A DNA stretch of 64,000 nt from Favolaschia claudopus (lineage: Eukaryota > Basidiomycota > Agaricomycetes > Agaricales > Mycenaceae), in assembly GCA_037176885.1 (NCBI GenBank), contig JAWWNJ010000001.1, positions 1,364,001-1,428,000 of the forward strand, written 5' to 3'. Within the stretch, counting starts at the first letter, position 1, and each line of letters begins with the position of its first letter. The notes beneath the pieces were generated by a model that saw only the letters and a list, made by a program, of their open reading frames with translations, had not been told where the DNA came from and searched no databases. The position numbers and the translations under genes were made by a program. Positions 53,857 through 64,000 of the stretch are shown one piece after another.

Positions 53857-54532
53857 TGAGGGTGTTGGCGATGGCGGCAGATAAAGAAATACAAGTGCAC
53901 AACAGACAACACAAGGAACAGGACAGTGAGCAGGAGGAAGAGGAGGAGGAGGAGAGCGGCGTCGGAGAGACGAGGAGGAAGAGAAGGGTTGAGGGAAAGG
54001 AATAAAGAAAGGGAAAGGTTCCGCGGAAGTATTTATACGGATTGCGTGAACGGGGAAGATGCGCCCAAAGATCCTTAAGCAGTTAGAACCCAGATCCTGC
54101 ATCGAGATCCAGGTCACTACAAGTCACATCCATCTATACTCACAAAAGTCACCCTCCGTCGCCGGCCACCCTCGCCGGACACCGAGGGATTCATCCACAA
54201 TCCCACAGCATGCTTTTCATTTAAACTGCGGGGAAACCCTTTGATGGTACACACTCTCATCTGTAAACATTGTCAATGTGGGAGCACAATAGGCCACTGA
54301 CATTCAAACCAAACAAGGTACACGAAGGTCGTAAAGGAATAAGTCACGGTAAACAAGGGAGTCGGTTCATTAGTTGCGTCGTAAGAAGTCGTCAATACTA
54401 CCACATCGTAAAATCAGAAACAAGGTATCGAAGAGAGAACAAGGCGAGAGCGTCCTTGATGTAGCACACGATAACAGACACAGCTTATGCATTGTAGTAT
54501 CCTGTCATTCAGGAGAATCAGCATTTGAATGT
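53857..54532. other. 5' region of the bHLH gene
   Basis: Upstream of bHLH factor 1. The first 150 bp are pyrimidine-rich on the minus strand (poly CT/CCTCC tracts at 53925-53990), typical of a fungal promoter or leader. No gene is seen up to the end of the membrane-protein gene at 54533. Confidence 0.5.
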
Positions 54533-55535
54533 TTACGACACGGCGCGCGACCTACCGTTGCCGAATGGTCCTTTCATTCCGGAATAGTGCACCAGTCGCG
54601 CGCAGAAGCGCCACACTAGGAAGAACATGTACATCTGTTACGTTCCGTCAGCCGCCCCTGCGCCACACTATTGCGGGAAAAACGGCAATTGAGACTCACT
54701 TGGAAAGCTAGGTCAACTATCAGCGACACAATAAAAGCCGTGTTGATGGTCTGGAACCCGACGATGCAGAATTGTGTCGGGAACTTCGGCGAGCTGCTGT
54801 AGTTCTTTTCCTGCGACTCCCAGTACAATTGGCCCCCGTTGTCGCATTCCCACTGTATCTTTTCCTTCCTAGCGGCGTGCACAAGACTGGTCAGTCACAC
54901 AGCTCCCGCGAAATGAAAAGAAGGTTCAAGCTTACCCCCGATTAAGTTCAACAATCATGATGATGGCTCGTACAGCAGCTGCAACGATGATGAATGGCCA
55001 TACGAATTGCATCGCTCGCGAGAAGGTATACGACCGCTACAGCGATGGTCAACCAATGCCAAACCTATTGCAAGTTCCTGAAGACTTACGACGGAGAGCG
55101 CGCCAACAGTAACAATAGCGACGCCCATGATACCCATACCGATACCACCGTATATTTGCCTTGTGACAGGATGAACATTAAACGACAAGCGGTGGAAATG
55201 AATACAACAAAAAACACCGACCATTCGGGGGAATAGAAAAAGAAATATTGGCCATATTGAAGCAGGAAAATACCACCTGCAAGACTGTAGATCTGCCGAT
55301 ACCGCCACCGTAAGCCCGCCATCTCGCGGAAGGATGAGAAAAGCATATCGTACAGCTATGCAAACTCCCCAAGCAATAGCGCCGGCTCTCTAAAATCGCA
55401 CGGTCAGCGCAGCTCAACCCTGGGTCAAACTCCACCAAACGCACCAGAGGAAGAACGAGCAAACAGTTGTCACACCTGGACGTCAATGAGTCCACGGTAT
55501 CCGACTTGAGAAAGCAGGCGCAGCACGCACCACAT
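54533..55535 (-). CDS. Multipass membrane protein of unknown function
   Basis: Split gene whose exons encode hydrophobic helices. In order: WCVLRLLSQVGYRGLIDVQ (near 55535), MLFSSFREMAGLRWRYRQIY with SLAGGIFLLQYGQYFFFYSP, QIYGGIGMGIMGVAIVTVGA, FSRAMQFVWPFIIVAAAVRA, KIQWECDNGGQLYWESQEKN, FQTINTAFIVSLIVDLAFQM and YMFFLVWRFCARLVHYSGMK, ending GRSRAVS at 54533. At least four membrane spans are expected. The SPEW/QIYGG and LAFQ/MYMFF joins are in frame with good splice sites; the first joins are approximate. The pattern resembles conserved basidiomycete membrane proteins without known function. No transporter motif is seen. Confidence 0.6.
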
Positions 55536-58500
55536 CGTTAAATGAACGTCACTATCAGGAGCGTTTGGAGGTTAAGGATCGTTAATAGCCAGCAAATACG
55601 CTGAGGATAGTGTTATAGATGGTCTTGAGGTGTCGCGAGAGTCTTGAAAAGGTGGGGGGGACCCTTGGCCGCTGCCGGCGTCGTGGAGCAAAGACGAAAG
55701 GATGGGGTCACAAAGTGTGACGTCACGCAATATGACTTGCGAACGTGCACAGACCACTGCGCTTTTCGCGTTTCACCCGACATTTGCTGCGGGATTCATC
55801 TTGGCGGGATTCCATGGCTGCTCTAAAGATTCTTTCAGTGACTCTTCTGCATCTTCACCTTGTCGCGGAACAATCTTCAAACTCCGTGCCAAAGTTTGCG
55901 ACTGGGGGGATCGATTCGTTTCTCAGCCCAGCCGTCGCGGCACCAAACTACGATGCGAAACACCGAATATTCGACGCAGACCCAATGAACGCGTGTTTGT
56001 GGTTCAGGAAACTGTTTCCACCTTCGCTCGATCGTATACTGGGGGTTTTACGATTGACGTGAACACTGCGAAGCATGCATGCACAACAACAAATATTCTT
56101 GCCGAGCCAACAAGGAGTCTGCCGGGCCTCACTGCTGGCTCAGTCCCATCTGGTAGTCTTCCTATTATGTCTTCTCATGCTGGTGAATGAAATCGTGGCC
56201 ATCAAGCTCTCTGGTTCTTCGCCATTTTTCTCCCACTGGCATGATATTTTCTGTACTCTGTTTTTCGGCGACTACTCAGGCACCCGTGTTCTTCCTCCCC
56301 CACAATATGTTAGAATCGCCCTTACGCACCATCGGTCCGCCGTCTTCTGCTCTTGAACATCGAACCCAACCAGACCCTACTGAGGTTTATTTCCAGTGAC
56401 TTCCGGGTTTTCAACAGTTGCGAAGCACGAATCTGGATATGCACAATTTCCAAATATGGTGCTCTTTGGCCCAGTACACCGGCGCGGAACATTTCTCGGC
56501 CCCCCGCCAGGTTGGGCGTCCGCAAATCGACTTCATCTGCACTAGCTCGACGATCCTATCATTCCCCCTCTGGTAGCCTCACCTGTTGTGCCAGGCCTGT
56601 AAGGAATAGAGAACCTTCGACACTCGGTCTATTTCATTGCGACGCTTTGACTATGTCTGGGGTACATTACAACATCGGCCGCCGATGGTGTCCTATCTGT
56701 ACATATACTTTCCGCTCAAGGCCCACTGCTGTGTGCGGGGTGACTAGCGCTATACCGTAATAAAGGCGGGCCCGAGTCATCTCGAGCGGATCAGCGATCC
56801 TCCCTGCTTATCAGACTTATTCAAAACTATCTTCCTGTTGTTTTCTGAGGTAACCGATGTCATCCGCACGATGGTGACGCGTCCCCCTCCAATTCTAACG
56901 CAGACTCAAACACCACGCCGTCGTCCAACGAGGCCGCTTAGGTGGAAATATTGTTATGACTCGACTAGAGAGCTCTCAGTCTTTCTTCGCCATGGACATA
57001 GCCTCTTAATTCATCCAAGAGGTTCATGGAGTTAGCATCCTCTTCGACGACTCTCCCACAGGCTCTCAATCCTGGAAATGGCTCCTTGTTTTGGAATCGA
57101 TGACTCTCAAGAACCATATACCATCTGACGCTCTTCTCCTGCCGGCTCCCCGAAAAGCAAAACCCTTCCGTACGAGAGGATACTACACGCTATTGCTTAA
57201 AAAATATACCCCTCACACAAGCGCGCGTTCTCCACGTTCCCAGCCGTCTCTGCGGTTAATGCCATCGTTTGGTGTTGATTTCACCCAGCCTCGAATTCGA
57301 GGGTGATGTTCTTGCACTAACATTGTACAGAACTACCTACCTGCTGCGCATGGCGATGGCGTGGTCGCCAAAGTTATCGACGAACGAGTCCCAGTTGAAA
57401 CCCAACTCATTCATACATCACCCAGGCTCAGGGGGATATGGATGCCATGCTAGTAGGTTATGCGCGCAAGTCCGTCAAACAGACTCACAAGCGCTCATGG
57501 TACAGAGGTTCCATCTATTCTTACAAGCCCCTCTGGGAACGCATACGGGTCTGGCGTTCTCGGAATCGGAGGGTTGATCAGCTTATCGGATCCCTTGTCT
57601 GTCAACCTGGAACTGCCGGCGTGTGAGTGAACTGGAAGAAAACCAATACTATAAAATGGAAGGCCCTCCAGAACGTCGGCGCCTCGCTCTTCCGCCGGAC
57701 GGTATAATTTTTGTGCGTCGGGAGACGGTCCGGATGAAGGAATCTATTCCAACTCCGCGAACCATCATCTGACCCATCCGCTATAGTCTAGTTGAGCGGT
57801 CTACAGCATTTCTACTGTGCCGTAAATTAGTAGGTAAGCTGCAATGAATTCATGTGGAATTTTCTGAGAACAAAAAAGGAGTAAACATCAATCATCATCC
57901 GTTCACAAACGGCGAAGTGTTATTCGTCTCGGTGCATTCATTCCGCAGGGACGTGGCGAAGTGTGCTCGACGGCTACCCGGAACTTGTTCTTGTCAACCT
58001 GGCACATTGATAAGTTATCGCAAAAAACCTTCGCTCGAATTGGAGGAAGAAAGAATTTTAATTCAATTCCACCGCCGGTAAACTTTACACCACGAAGCCT
58101 ATTGCGCCATATTAAGCGCTTTCTGTGAATTGATCCATATTTTTAAGACTTCTGGCCGTCTGAGTCAATCATCGGCAAATCCTGGTCATCGATGCGAGGG
58201 AAGCGCGTTGTTCCAAGCGATTTCCGCGCCACAGAGAAGAAGGAAGGCTTGCGTCGGTTATGATAGACGGATTTCATTCCTCGCCGGGGCAAGATAATCA
58301 AAACTCGACAATAGTCGCGAATCAGCTCCACTCGCACAGCCTCCGCCGCGTTTCAGCGTCGTTAAACGTTATCTACGCGCACCCACAACCGCCCACAATT
58401 CAAGACGCCAACATCCGCCATTCTCTGAAGGCTCAGGCTCTCTCTAAATAGGACGGGATCCCTGCTGAGACTTCGAAACCCGGTCGCCGTCGGGATCCTT

Positions 58501-61500
58501 CAAAGGTCGCCGTCGAAAAGCTTTAGTTTGCCGTGGTCCTGTCAAAGAGATAGGAAAACGGTCTCACCCAAGGTCGAACCTGAACGTTGAAGAGCCGGAA
58601 CTTGCTGCCGCACAGCGCGCATGTTTCCTTCTCCTGATCGAGACTTCCAGTGAATACCCACGTACAGCCTGTGCTTGAACGCGTGCCCGGATGTTTCTCA
58701 AACGCCAAGGAAGAGTTGGAATCGTTTGTTCGTACGTGCGCCATCTAATGGTAGGTTTCATGCCTTTTACTAATGTTGCTCGTTCGTTCGTTCTCTCCAA
58801 CCTCGGACCGAGCTACACCAGACCTGATTTCCGTCACGGTGACCTGGATGCTCTCCGTGCTAAAACTCGAAGCTTACATCCTTACCTCACGGAAACTGGG
58901 GCACACGACTGAATTTGTGGGAAGCCGCAAACATAAAAATATCTTTTTCCCATACCAGGGTGCTGCGGTCAAAGCGTCGTATTTTGGCCGGCGTTGTGGA
59001 GCTCATGGCTAAATAATTCCTCCCTGTTGTGGCCTAGAGTATGATTGACAGGACGGGAGCAAACTACTCTATTTTCTTAAATTTCAGCGGCGGTGCGGTT
59101 GGCCATGGAGTGGGAGCTGTAGATCCTCCGAGCTTCGGGACGTCATATGTCCCGCAACTTCCTAAAACGATTTGTATTCTTGATGCTGATTTATATCTGA
59201 ACCTCTCTTGCGCTCCGAGCCAGAAAAGCAAAGACTGAGGGTCGGAAGACCAGCATGCCATTCTGTGAATTCTTTTGGCATCTCGCTTGATCCCCAGTTT
59301 CGGCCCGGATGGGGAAACAGCCCTCTCGCCAAACTCTATCCGACAACGTATTCGTTTTTTACGTACCCCAGCGCAGTACGAACATTTGAGCCTGCTGACC
59401 ACTGGCAAAGGTTCTTGAGCTTTGTTCCGCTCTACCTGGGTCGATACATTCCCGCTGTTGCACGGGGAAGCGTACCATCGCAGCTTCAATTTTTTCCTGG
59501 GCCTCCGAGTCCACGGCCTAGTACCTCAAGTTCAATCGACACGCTGCAACTCAACACTCTCTTCGAGTATCACTTTGATAGTCTTTTTTGTTCCATGAAA
59601 CCATGAAACATCGACCATGCGCCTCGCGGAATCTAATTCTTCATACAACTCCGAGTTCTATGGCTCTTCACCTCATCTCCGACATTGGCGTTCTTCCATA
59701 CTCCAACAGTCATATCTCCTCAATTTCAAGAGGCCTCGGAGCCGTTCAATTCATGTATAGAATCCAGGCGGGATCATAAACAAGCTTTCTAGCCTTGAAA
59801 TTCCCTGAATCGCCTCACATCCTGGAACCCTTCATTCTCTAATAATTCGAACACCTTCCCTATTCATCCCTTATCTTCTCCGTCTGGTCTAATTTCCTGC
59901 ATAATTCTCTCTATGCTCCGAGTCTACTGTGCGCGTGCACCCATTATCCTCTCCCGGGACTGTCAGCGCAAGCGTTCACCGGGTCTTGCTGCGATTTATA
60001 TCACCCCACTCGCCGTAATAAAACACTCCCCGCAGCTGCTCCAATTACGACCTCTCGCAGCACCAACTCACTTTCAGGGTGCACTCAATCATCCGTCCTG
60101 AAGCCCATCTTTGCCGTCTCATAATATTATCTCGGCAATTTCTCAACTCCTTCTGCAAGTTTTGTGCACTCACGCTATCCGGGAATCTGAATGCTGCCGC
60201 CTTCTCCCGCCTTCCCCAGATTCCAAGCGGCTCGCGGGAAGCCAAGGACTTCGACGGACGACTCTCATTCCCCAAAAACTCCTTTATTGCGGCCGACACC
60301 ATCCGACACACGGGCTCGATCGACAACTCAATCTCGACCCGCAACTCAACTTCTCTCAATTTTTATACACACAATAGTACTCACGCCTTCAGGCAGAACG
60401 TGGTCTCTTCTTCCGTCTCTTCCAAGCAACGTATATATAATACCGCGCGCGGAAAGGGAAGGATTTGTTACTATCTTGCGATCTCCAACACCCCGCCCCA
60501 AAATCAGTCTTTCTCAAATGACACCCAGTGTGCGGCAAGCGTTTATTCTACTAGTACGCTTCTACTCCCCAACCACCCTCACACACTCGCCGCGTCCTCC
60601 TCAGGACGTTAACCAATCTCTATCAACAACAACCCGCCCCAAAACCAGTCTCTTCAATCACACCAAGTGTACGGCTAGTCGATCGCCACCGTCCGTAAAA
60701 ATCTCCGTCCATTCCAGTGACACCACATTCGCAAACCTCCCTCGAACGGCACACGATCTGCGGATGCTTTTGTACCTCCGTTCTTTCAAGTAAGACTGTA
60801 ACCACATTCGCAAAACCCTCTTAACCGGCACACCGGATCCTTACTCTTGTCACACTTGCTAAATTCTACCAACCCCACACCAAGGGTCCCTTCTAGTTTT
60901 CTACTCCGCCACCACCCTCATACACTCGCCTTGTCCCCCAACTCAAAACGTCAAGTAACCAACCTCATCCACCCCCCACCCAAAGATCAAGTCCAAAAAC
61001 AAAAGATTTGCACAGTAACTAACTACAACAACGAGATGAACAGTGCGAAGTGGAGGAGGTATGTACAGTACATACATATATACATCTACTTACTTACTAC
61101 CTGATACAGTGTGGTATGGGTAAAGGAGGATCCGTTTCCGTTTTTTCGCATCTCGTCATGGTTGTTTCGTAGGAATGGTCGTTGGCGAACATCGTGACGG
61201 GAGGGGAAGGCGGGTTGGGTGGGTGGGGTAAGTAGATAGGTAAGCGGGAGAGGTGGGCAGGGTAGACGAGACTCGGGATGACGATAACAGCCACAACTCC
61301 GTCCAGCAGTTTCTCGAACCAGAGGAAACCAAGACTCCAATCCGCCGTCCGTACCTCATCAAGAGATCTCTAGCCAGATTCGCGTGTCTCGCCCCTGGAC
61401 AGGACGGGGAGCGCCGTCTCGCAACGCTCACCTCATCCAATCAAATCCAATCCCCACGAGAATCAACTCGGGCGTGGCGCGTCTAGCTTTCTTTCCTTCC

Positions 61501-62869
61501 TCCCATCCAACCTCCGGCCCCTCGTCATGCGTTCTTCGTCGCAGCAGCGTGCAATAAGCTCTTTCGTTCGTTTCATCAAGAATCGTGGGTGAGTCCGTCA
61601 ATGCATTTCGCGACCCGGCTGTTCGTTCTCCTAATTCTCCTCCACCATGGCTATGTACACAATCGGTCAGGCGGAAAGGCTGGGGTAGTCGGCAGGGTGA
61701 ATGTGGGGACAAGGAGACAAGGAGAAGTCAGCCATCAGGTCGGTTTATCGTTCGTTCCGTTTTTCGTGGGGCGGGGCGGGGCGGTAAAAAGGAGCGGTGG
61801 GTGGGTGGGTAGACGCGTTCGGTGTTCAGTGATATGTACATTGATTCGACGGGCCAATGTGTCGTTGTTCGAGTGCGTCCGCGTTACGGGGAGGAACCGG
61901 CGGGACAGGGCGGGAAGGGGGTGGCGCAGAAATTGACGGTGCAGCGGCGGCGCGGGAGGTGAAAGAGCAGGTACGTGCGCCAATGCTCCTCCGTCCATGC
62001 CTGTGCCTCCCGACCGACCCCAGCTGCTCCCCTCCACAAACACACGCGAACGACAAGAATAGAAATACAACAGCAACAGCAACAACAGAAGACAGGGACA
62101 CGGCGTTGTCGATCGGGATCCAGCGGGGCTTGCTCGTCGTCCGTCCGTCCGGCAGAAGAAGCAGTGGGAGGGAGGGGCGCGCAGCGCGCACAAGAATAAA
62201 CATCCATCCATCCGTCGGGGGTCCAAGCGCCAGTCGGGAGTCGGTCAGGTCCAAGCGTCGCAGCTGCGAGCGAGCCTCGTGCGATCTTCGATCAACGAGA
62301 TCAAAACACGATGCAAAACCGCATCCGCAAGGCAAAAACGATGTTCGACTCTTCGAGGTCCCACAGAATATTCCGCATCGAAGGTTTCCGCCACCAGGGG
62401 GACACGAGGCTGGGATGGGTGAAAAAAAAAGCTAGCTGTTTCGTGTTCTGTTCTCACGACGAATGGGCGCGCGGCGCCATCGTCCCAGCGAGACGAGACA
62501 AGATGCAGGATTTCTTTTCTGTTTCTGTTCCTGTTCTTGCTTGTTTCTTCTGCCCTTCTATCGATGGCGATGGCCCAGGCCACCATAAAGTAAATAACAA
62601 TGTGTTCTGTCTGTTTGTCTGTCTTGTGTGTGTGCGATGCAAAAAAGGAAGCAGGGGAAGAGGAAGATTGAGAAAGGAGAAGAAAACACAGATGAAGGGG
62701 AAGAGACCAAATGGGATGGGGATGGGGAAACGATGCAAGCAAGCAAGAGTAACACGTATTTCGCAGCAAAAAAAAGACGGGGGCAGTGCAGTGGGGAGGG
62801 GGGTGGGGTCGGGGGGTCAGTCAGTCATTTCGCGTCCGTCGTCGATCCAAATCCAAAAGATGTTCAAAA
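55536..62869. other. Long gene-poor region
   Basis: About 7.3 kb with no supported gene on either strand. Open frames are short (mostly under 110 codons, the longest about 220), overlapping, and without motifs. 55.8-60.0 kb is rich in CT tracts on the plus strand. 60.5-61.0 kb holds degenerate tandem repeats (annotated separately). 61.1-62.8 kb has G-rich runs and poly-A/GA stretches, and could in part be the 3'UTR of bHLH factor 2. A long regulatory region or non-coding transcript would fit; nothing in the sequence decides. Confidence 0.5.
60484..60975 (+). repeat. Degenerate tandem repeats, CA/CT-rich
   Basis: Blocks recur in order with roughly 70-90 percent similarity by eye. CGCCCCAAAA(T/C)CAGTCT at about 60494 and 60639. 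TCTACTCC(C/G)(C/A)AACCACCCTCA-type blocks at about 60555 and 60900, followed by CACTCGCC. ACCACATTCGCAAAcctc at about 60722 and 60798. Coding potential is not evident. Confidence 0.6.
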
Positions 62870-63996
62870 TCAAAACCCGCCATCCGAAGGCGTCGAGACC
62901 TCGTCCGGGTCGGGGAGGGGCGGGATGCCCGTGGCGCCTGCGAGCGACGAGGAGAGGTGATGATGCGGGAGGGTGGTGACCTCTGGCGGGGGCGAGAGCG
63001 GGCGCTCGAACATCCCCGGGGACGGCGTCTCGAGGGACCCACCACCCGAGAGCTTCTCGTTGATGGACTGCAGCCGCCGGATCTCCTCCTCGAGGTTCGC
63101 GATGCGCTCTTGTAGGGCTTTGTTCTCCGACTCGAGGACCACGATGTGGGAGGTTGCTGTAACCGAAAGAATGAATGGCGATAAGTATAAGCGAGAGTGA
63201 TGATGATAAAGAGAGCAGGGGAATAGTATAAAAAGGAAGCGGGAAGCGAACGTACCCCGATCAAGGAGCGAGACTTTGCTGCTCTTTTGGTTGGAGACGG
63301 GGAGGACGTCTTTGAGCTTGGCGTAGCCGTCGCGGAGCTCGTCGCGGCGGCGCTGCTCGGCCTCGATACGCTGGCGGCGCGTCGCCTCCTTGCGGTTCTG
63401 CGCGAGGTTCTCGGTGTAGAGCAGATTCATGTCTTCGTCGTCCGAGTCCTGGGAGCGGCCGCGGCGGCGGCGAGGAGGGTGCCCACCGGAAGAGCTCGTC
63501 GGAGACGGGGTGGGGTTATATCGGACGTGCCGGTGGACCAGGCTGTTTGCGCGGGAGGAGGAGGGGGAGTTTGCGCCGCTGCTGTTGGAGCCTTGGTAGA
63601 GGCCGTCGGCGGAGGTGTCGGAGCCAGAAAGCGGGGGGGAGAGGGGGTCGTACATATCGGGGGAGGGTGGGGGAGGAGAAGCGGAATGAGGAAGGACAGG
63701 AACATGAGGCGGGCTGCTGGGGGGGTAGACGGACACGGGGCTCTGTTGGTACTGATGGGGCGAAATGAGGGTGTGGTGATACTGCTGCTGCTGCTGCTGC
63801 AAATCGAGCTGGCCTGTTGAGATGTATGGTTCGATTTGAGTACGGAAAAGGTAAGGATGGCAAAGAACAAAAGAGAAAAAAGTAAGTGAGAATGCAATCG
63901 GATGGACACGAGGCAGAGCACGGTGCACGCACGCGATTGAGGGCCTTGGTGCGGGACTTGGACGGGATACGGGGCGATGGGATGGGTGTAGGCCAT
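62870..63996 (-). CDS. bHLH-leucine zipper transcription factor 2
   Basis: DNA-binding regulator of the same family as the gene at 52849-53856. Three exons, 63933-63996, 63256-63813 and 62870-63156, sum to 909 nt, or 302 residues. The N-terminus has a Gln run (LDLQQQQQQYHH) and Pro/Ser-rich sequence. The basic region RRQRIEAEQRRRDELRDGYA is followed by LKDVLPVSNQKSSKVSLLDR, and then, across an intron in the same codon as in the paralogue, ATSHIVVLESENKALQERIA with a zipper (NLEEEIRRLQSINEKL). The C-terminus is Pro-rich (GTGIPPLPDPDE-like). The start at 63996 is the only Met before the first intron. Its promoter lies outside the window. Confidence 0.9.
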
Positions 63997-64000
63997 TGCG

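Noticed and set aside
1..64000. tRNA, rRNA or CRISPR features
   Set aside because: Scanned by eye for B-box-like GGTTCGANTCC with a matching A-box and for regular spaced repeats; none was convincing. A tRNAscan-SE run would be needed to exclude a diverged tRNA.

Overview
The window reads as nuclear DNA of an agaricomycete (mushroom-forming basidiomycete). Genes lie close together on both strands and carry many short introns, mostly 45-75 bp with GT-AG ends. The proteins include a class III-like chitin synthase, Het-C and basidiomycete-style TAF2. A family of F-box proteins with an N-terminal coiled coil followed by a SYKYPVLTLP-type F-box is typical of Agaricales; Mycena-like genomes come to mind, but the genus is only an inference. 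No bacterial, CRISPR or tRNA signal was seen.

Layout. 0.4-1.5 kb: casein kinase I (-). 2.9-3.5 kb: a tandemly repeated cassette in an intergenic region. 3.9-6.9 kb: chitin synthase (+). 7.1-9.9 kb: two F-box genes (-), the first broken. 10.3-12.1 kb: polynucleotide kinase 3'-phosphatase (-). 12.3-14.4 kb: NCA2 (+). 14.6-15.8 kb: WSS1-type protease (+). 16.0-17.4 kb: eEF2 lysine methyltransferase (-). 17.6-24.0 kb: TAF2 with three C-terminal bromodomains (-). 24.7-28.1 kb: gene-poor, with a MITE. 28.1-31.7 kb: Copia gag remnants split by a 5'-truncated non-LTR retrotransposon. 32.0-33.8 kb: LTV1 (+). 34.0-34.9 kb: MIS12 (-). 35.2-39.5 kb: three more F-box genes (+), the last broken. 39.8-40.9 kb: unknown nuclear protein (-). 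41.9-45.7 kb: Het-C (+). 46.0-48.0 kb: putative HExxH metallopeptidase (-). 48.7-49.4 kb: MED11 (+). 49.5-50.4 kb: tubulin cofactor A (-). 52.8-53.9 and 62.9-64.0 kb: two paralogous bHLH factors (-). 54.5-55.5 kb: multipass membrane protein (-). About 7 kb of gene-poor DNA lies before the second bHLH gene.

Most genes are housekeeping: TFIID and Mediator, ribosome biogenesis, translation-factor methylation, kinetochore, tubulin folding, DNA repair and cell wall. They are not an operon-like system. The unusual part is the F-box family. The pair at 7-10 kb and the pair at 36.6-39.5 kb are one duplicated segment in opposite orientation, so about 26 kb of essential genes sits between long inverted repeats. 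All five copies share a conserved upstream element. At least three of the four copies not next to MIS12 still carry a scrap of the MIS12 start region on the opposite strand, which marks the MIS12/F-box divergent pair at about 34.9 kb as the likely source of the expansion. Where exon lengths are summed below, the splice models are in frame end to end; other junctions are flagged as unresolved.
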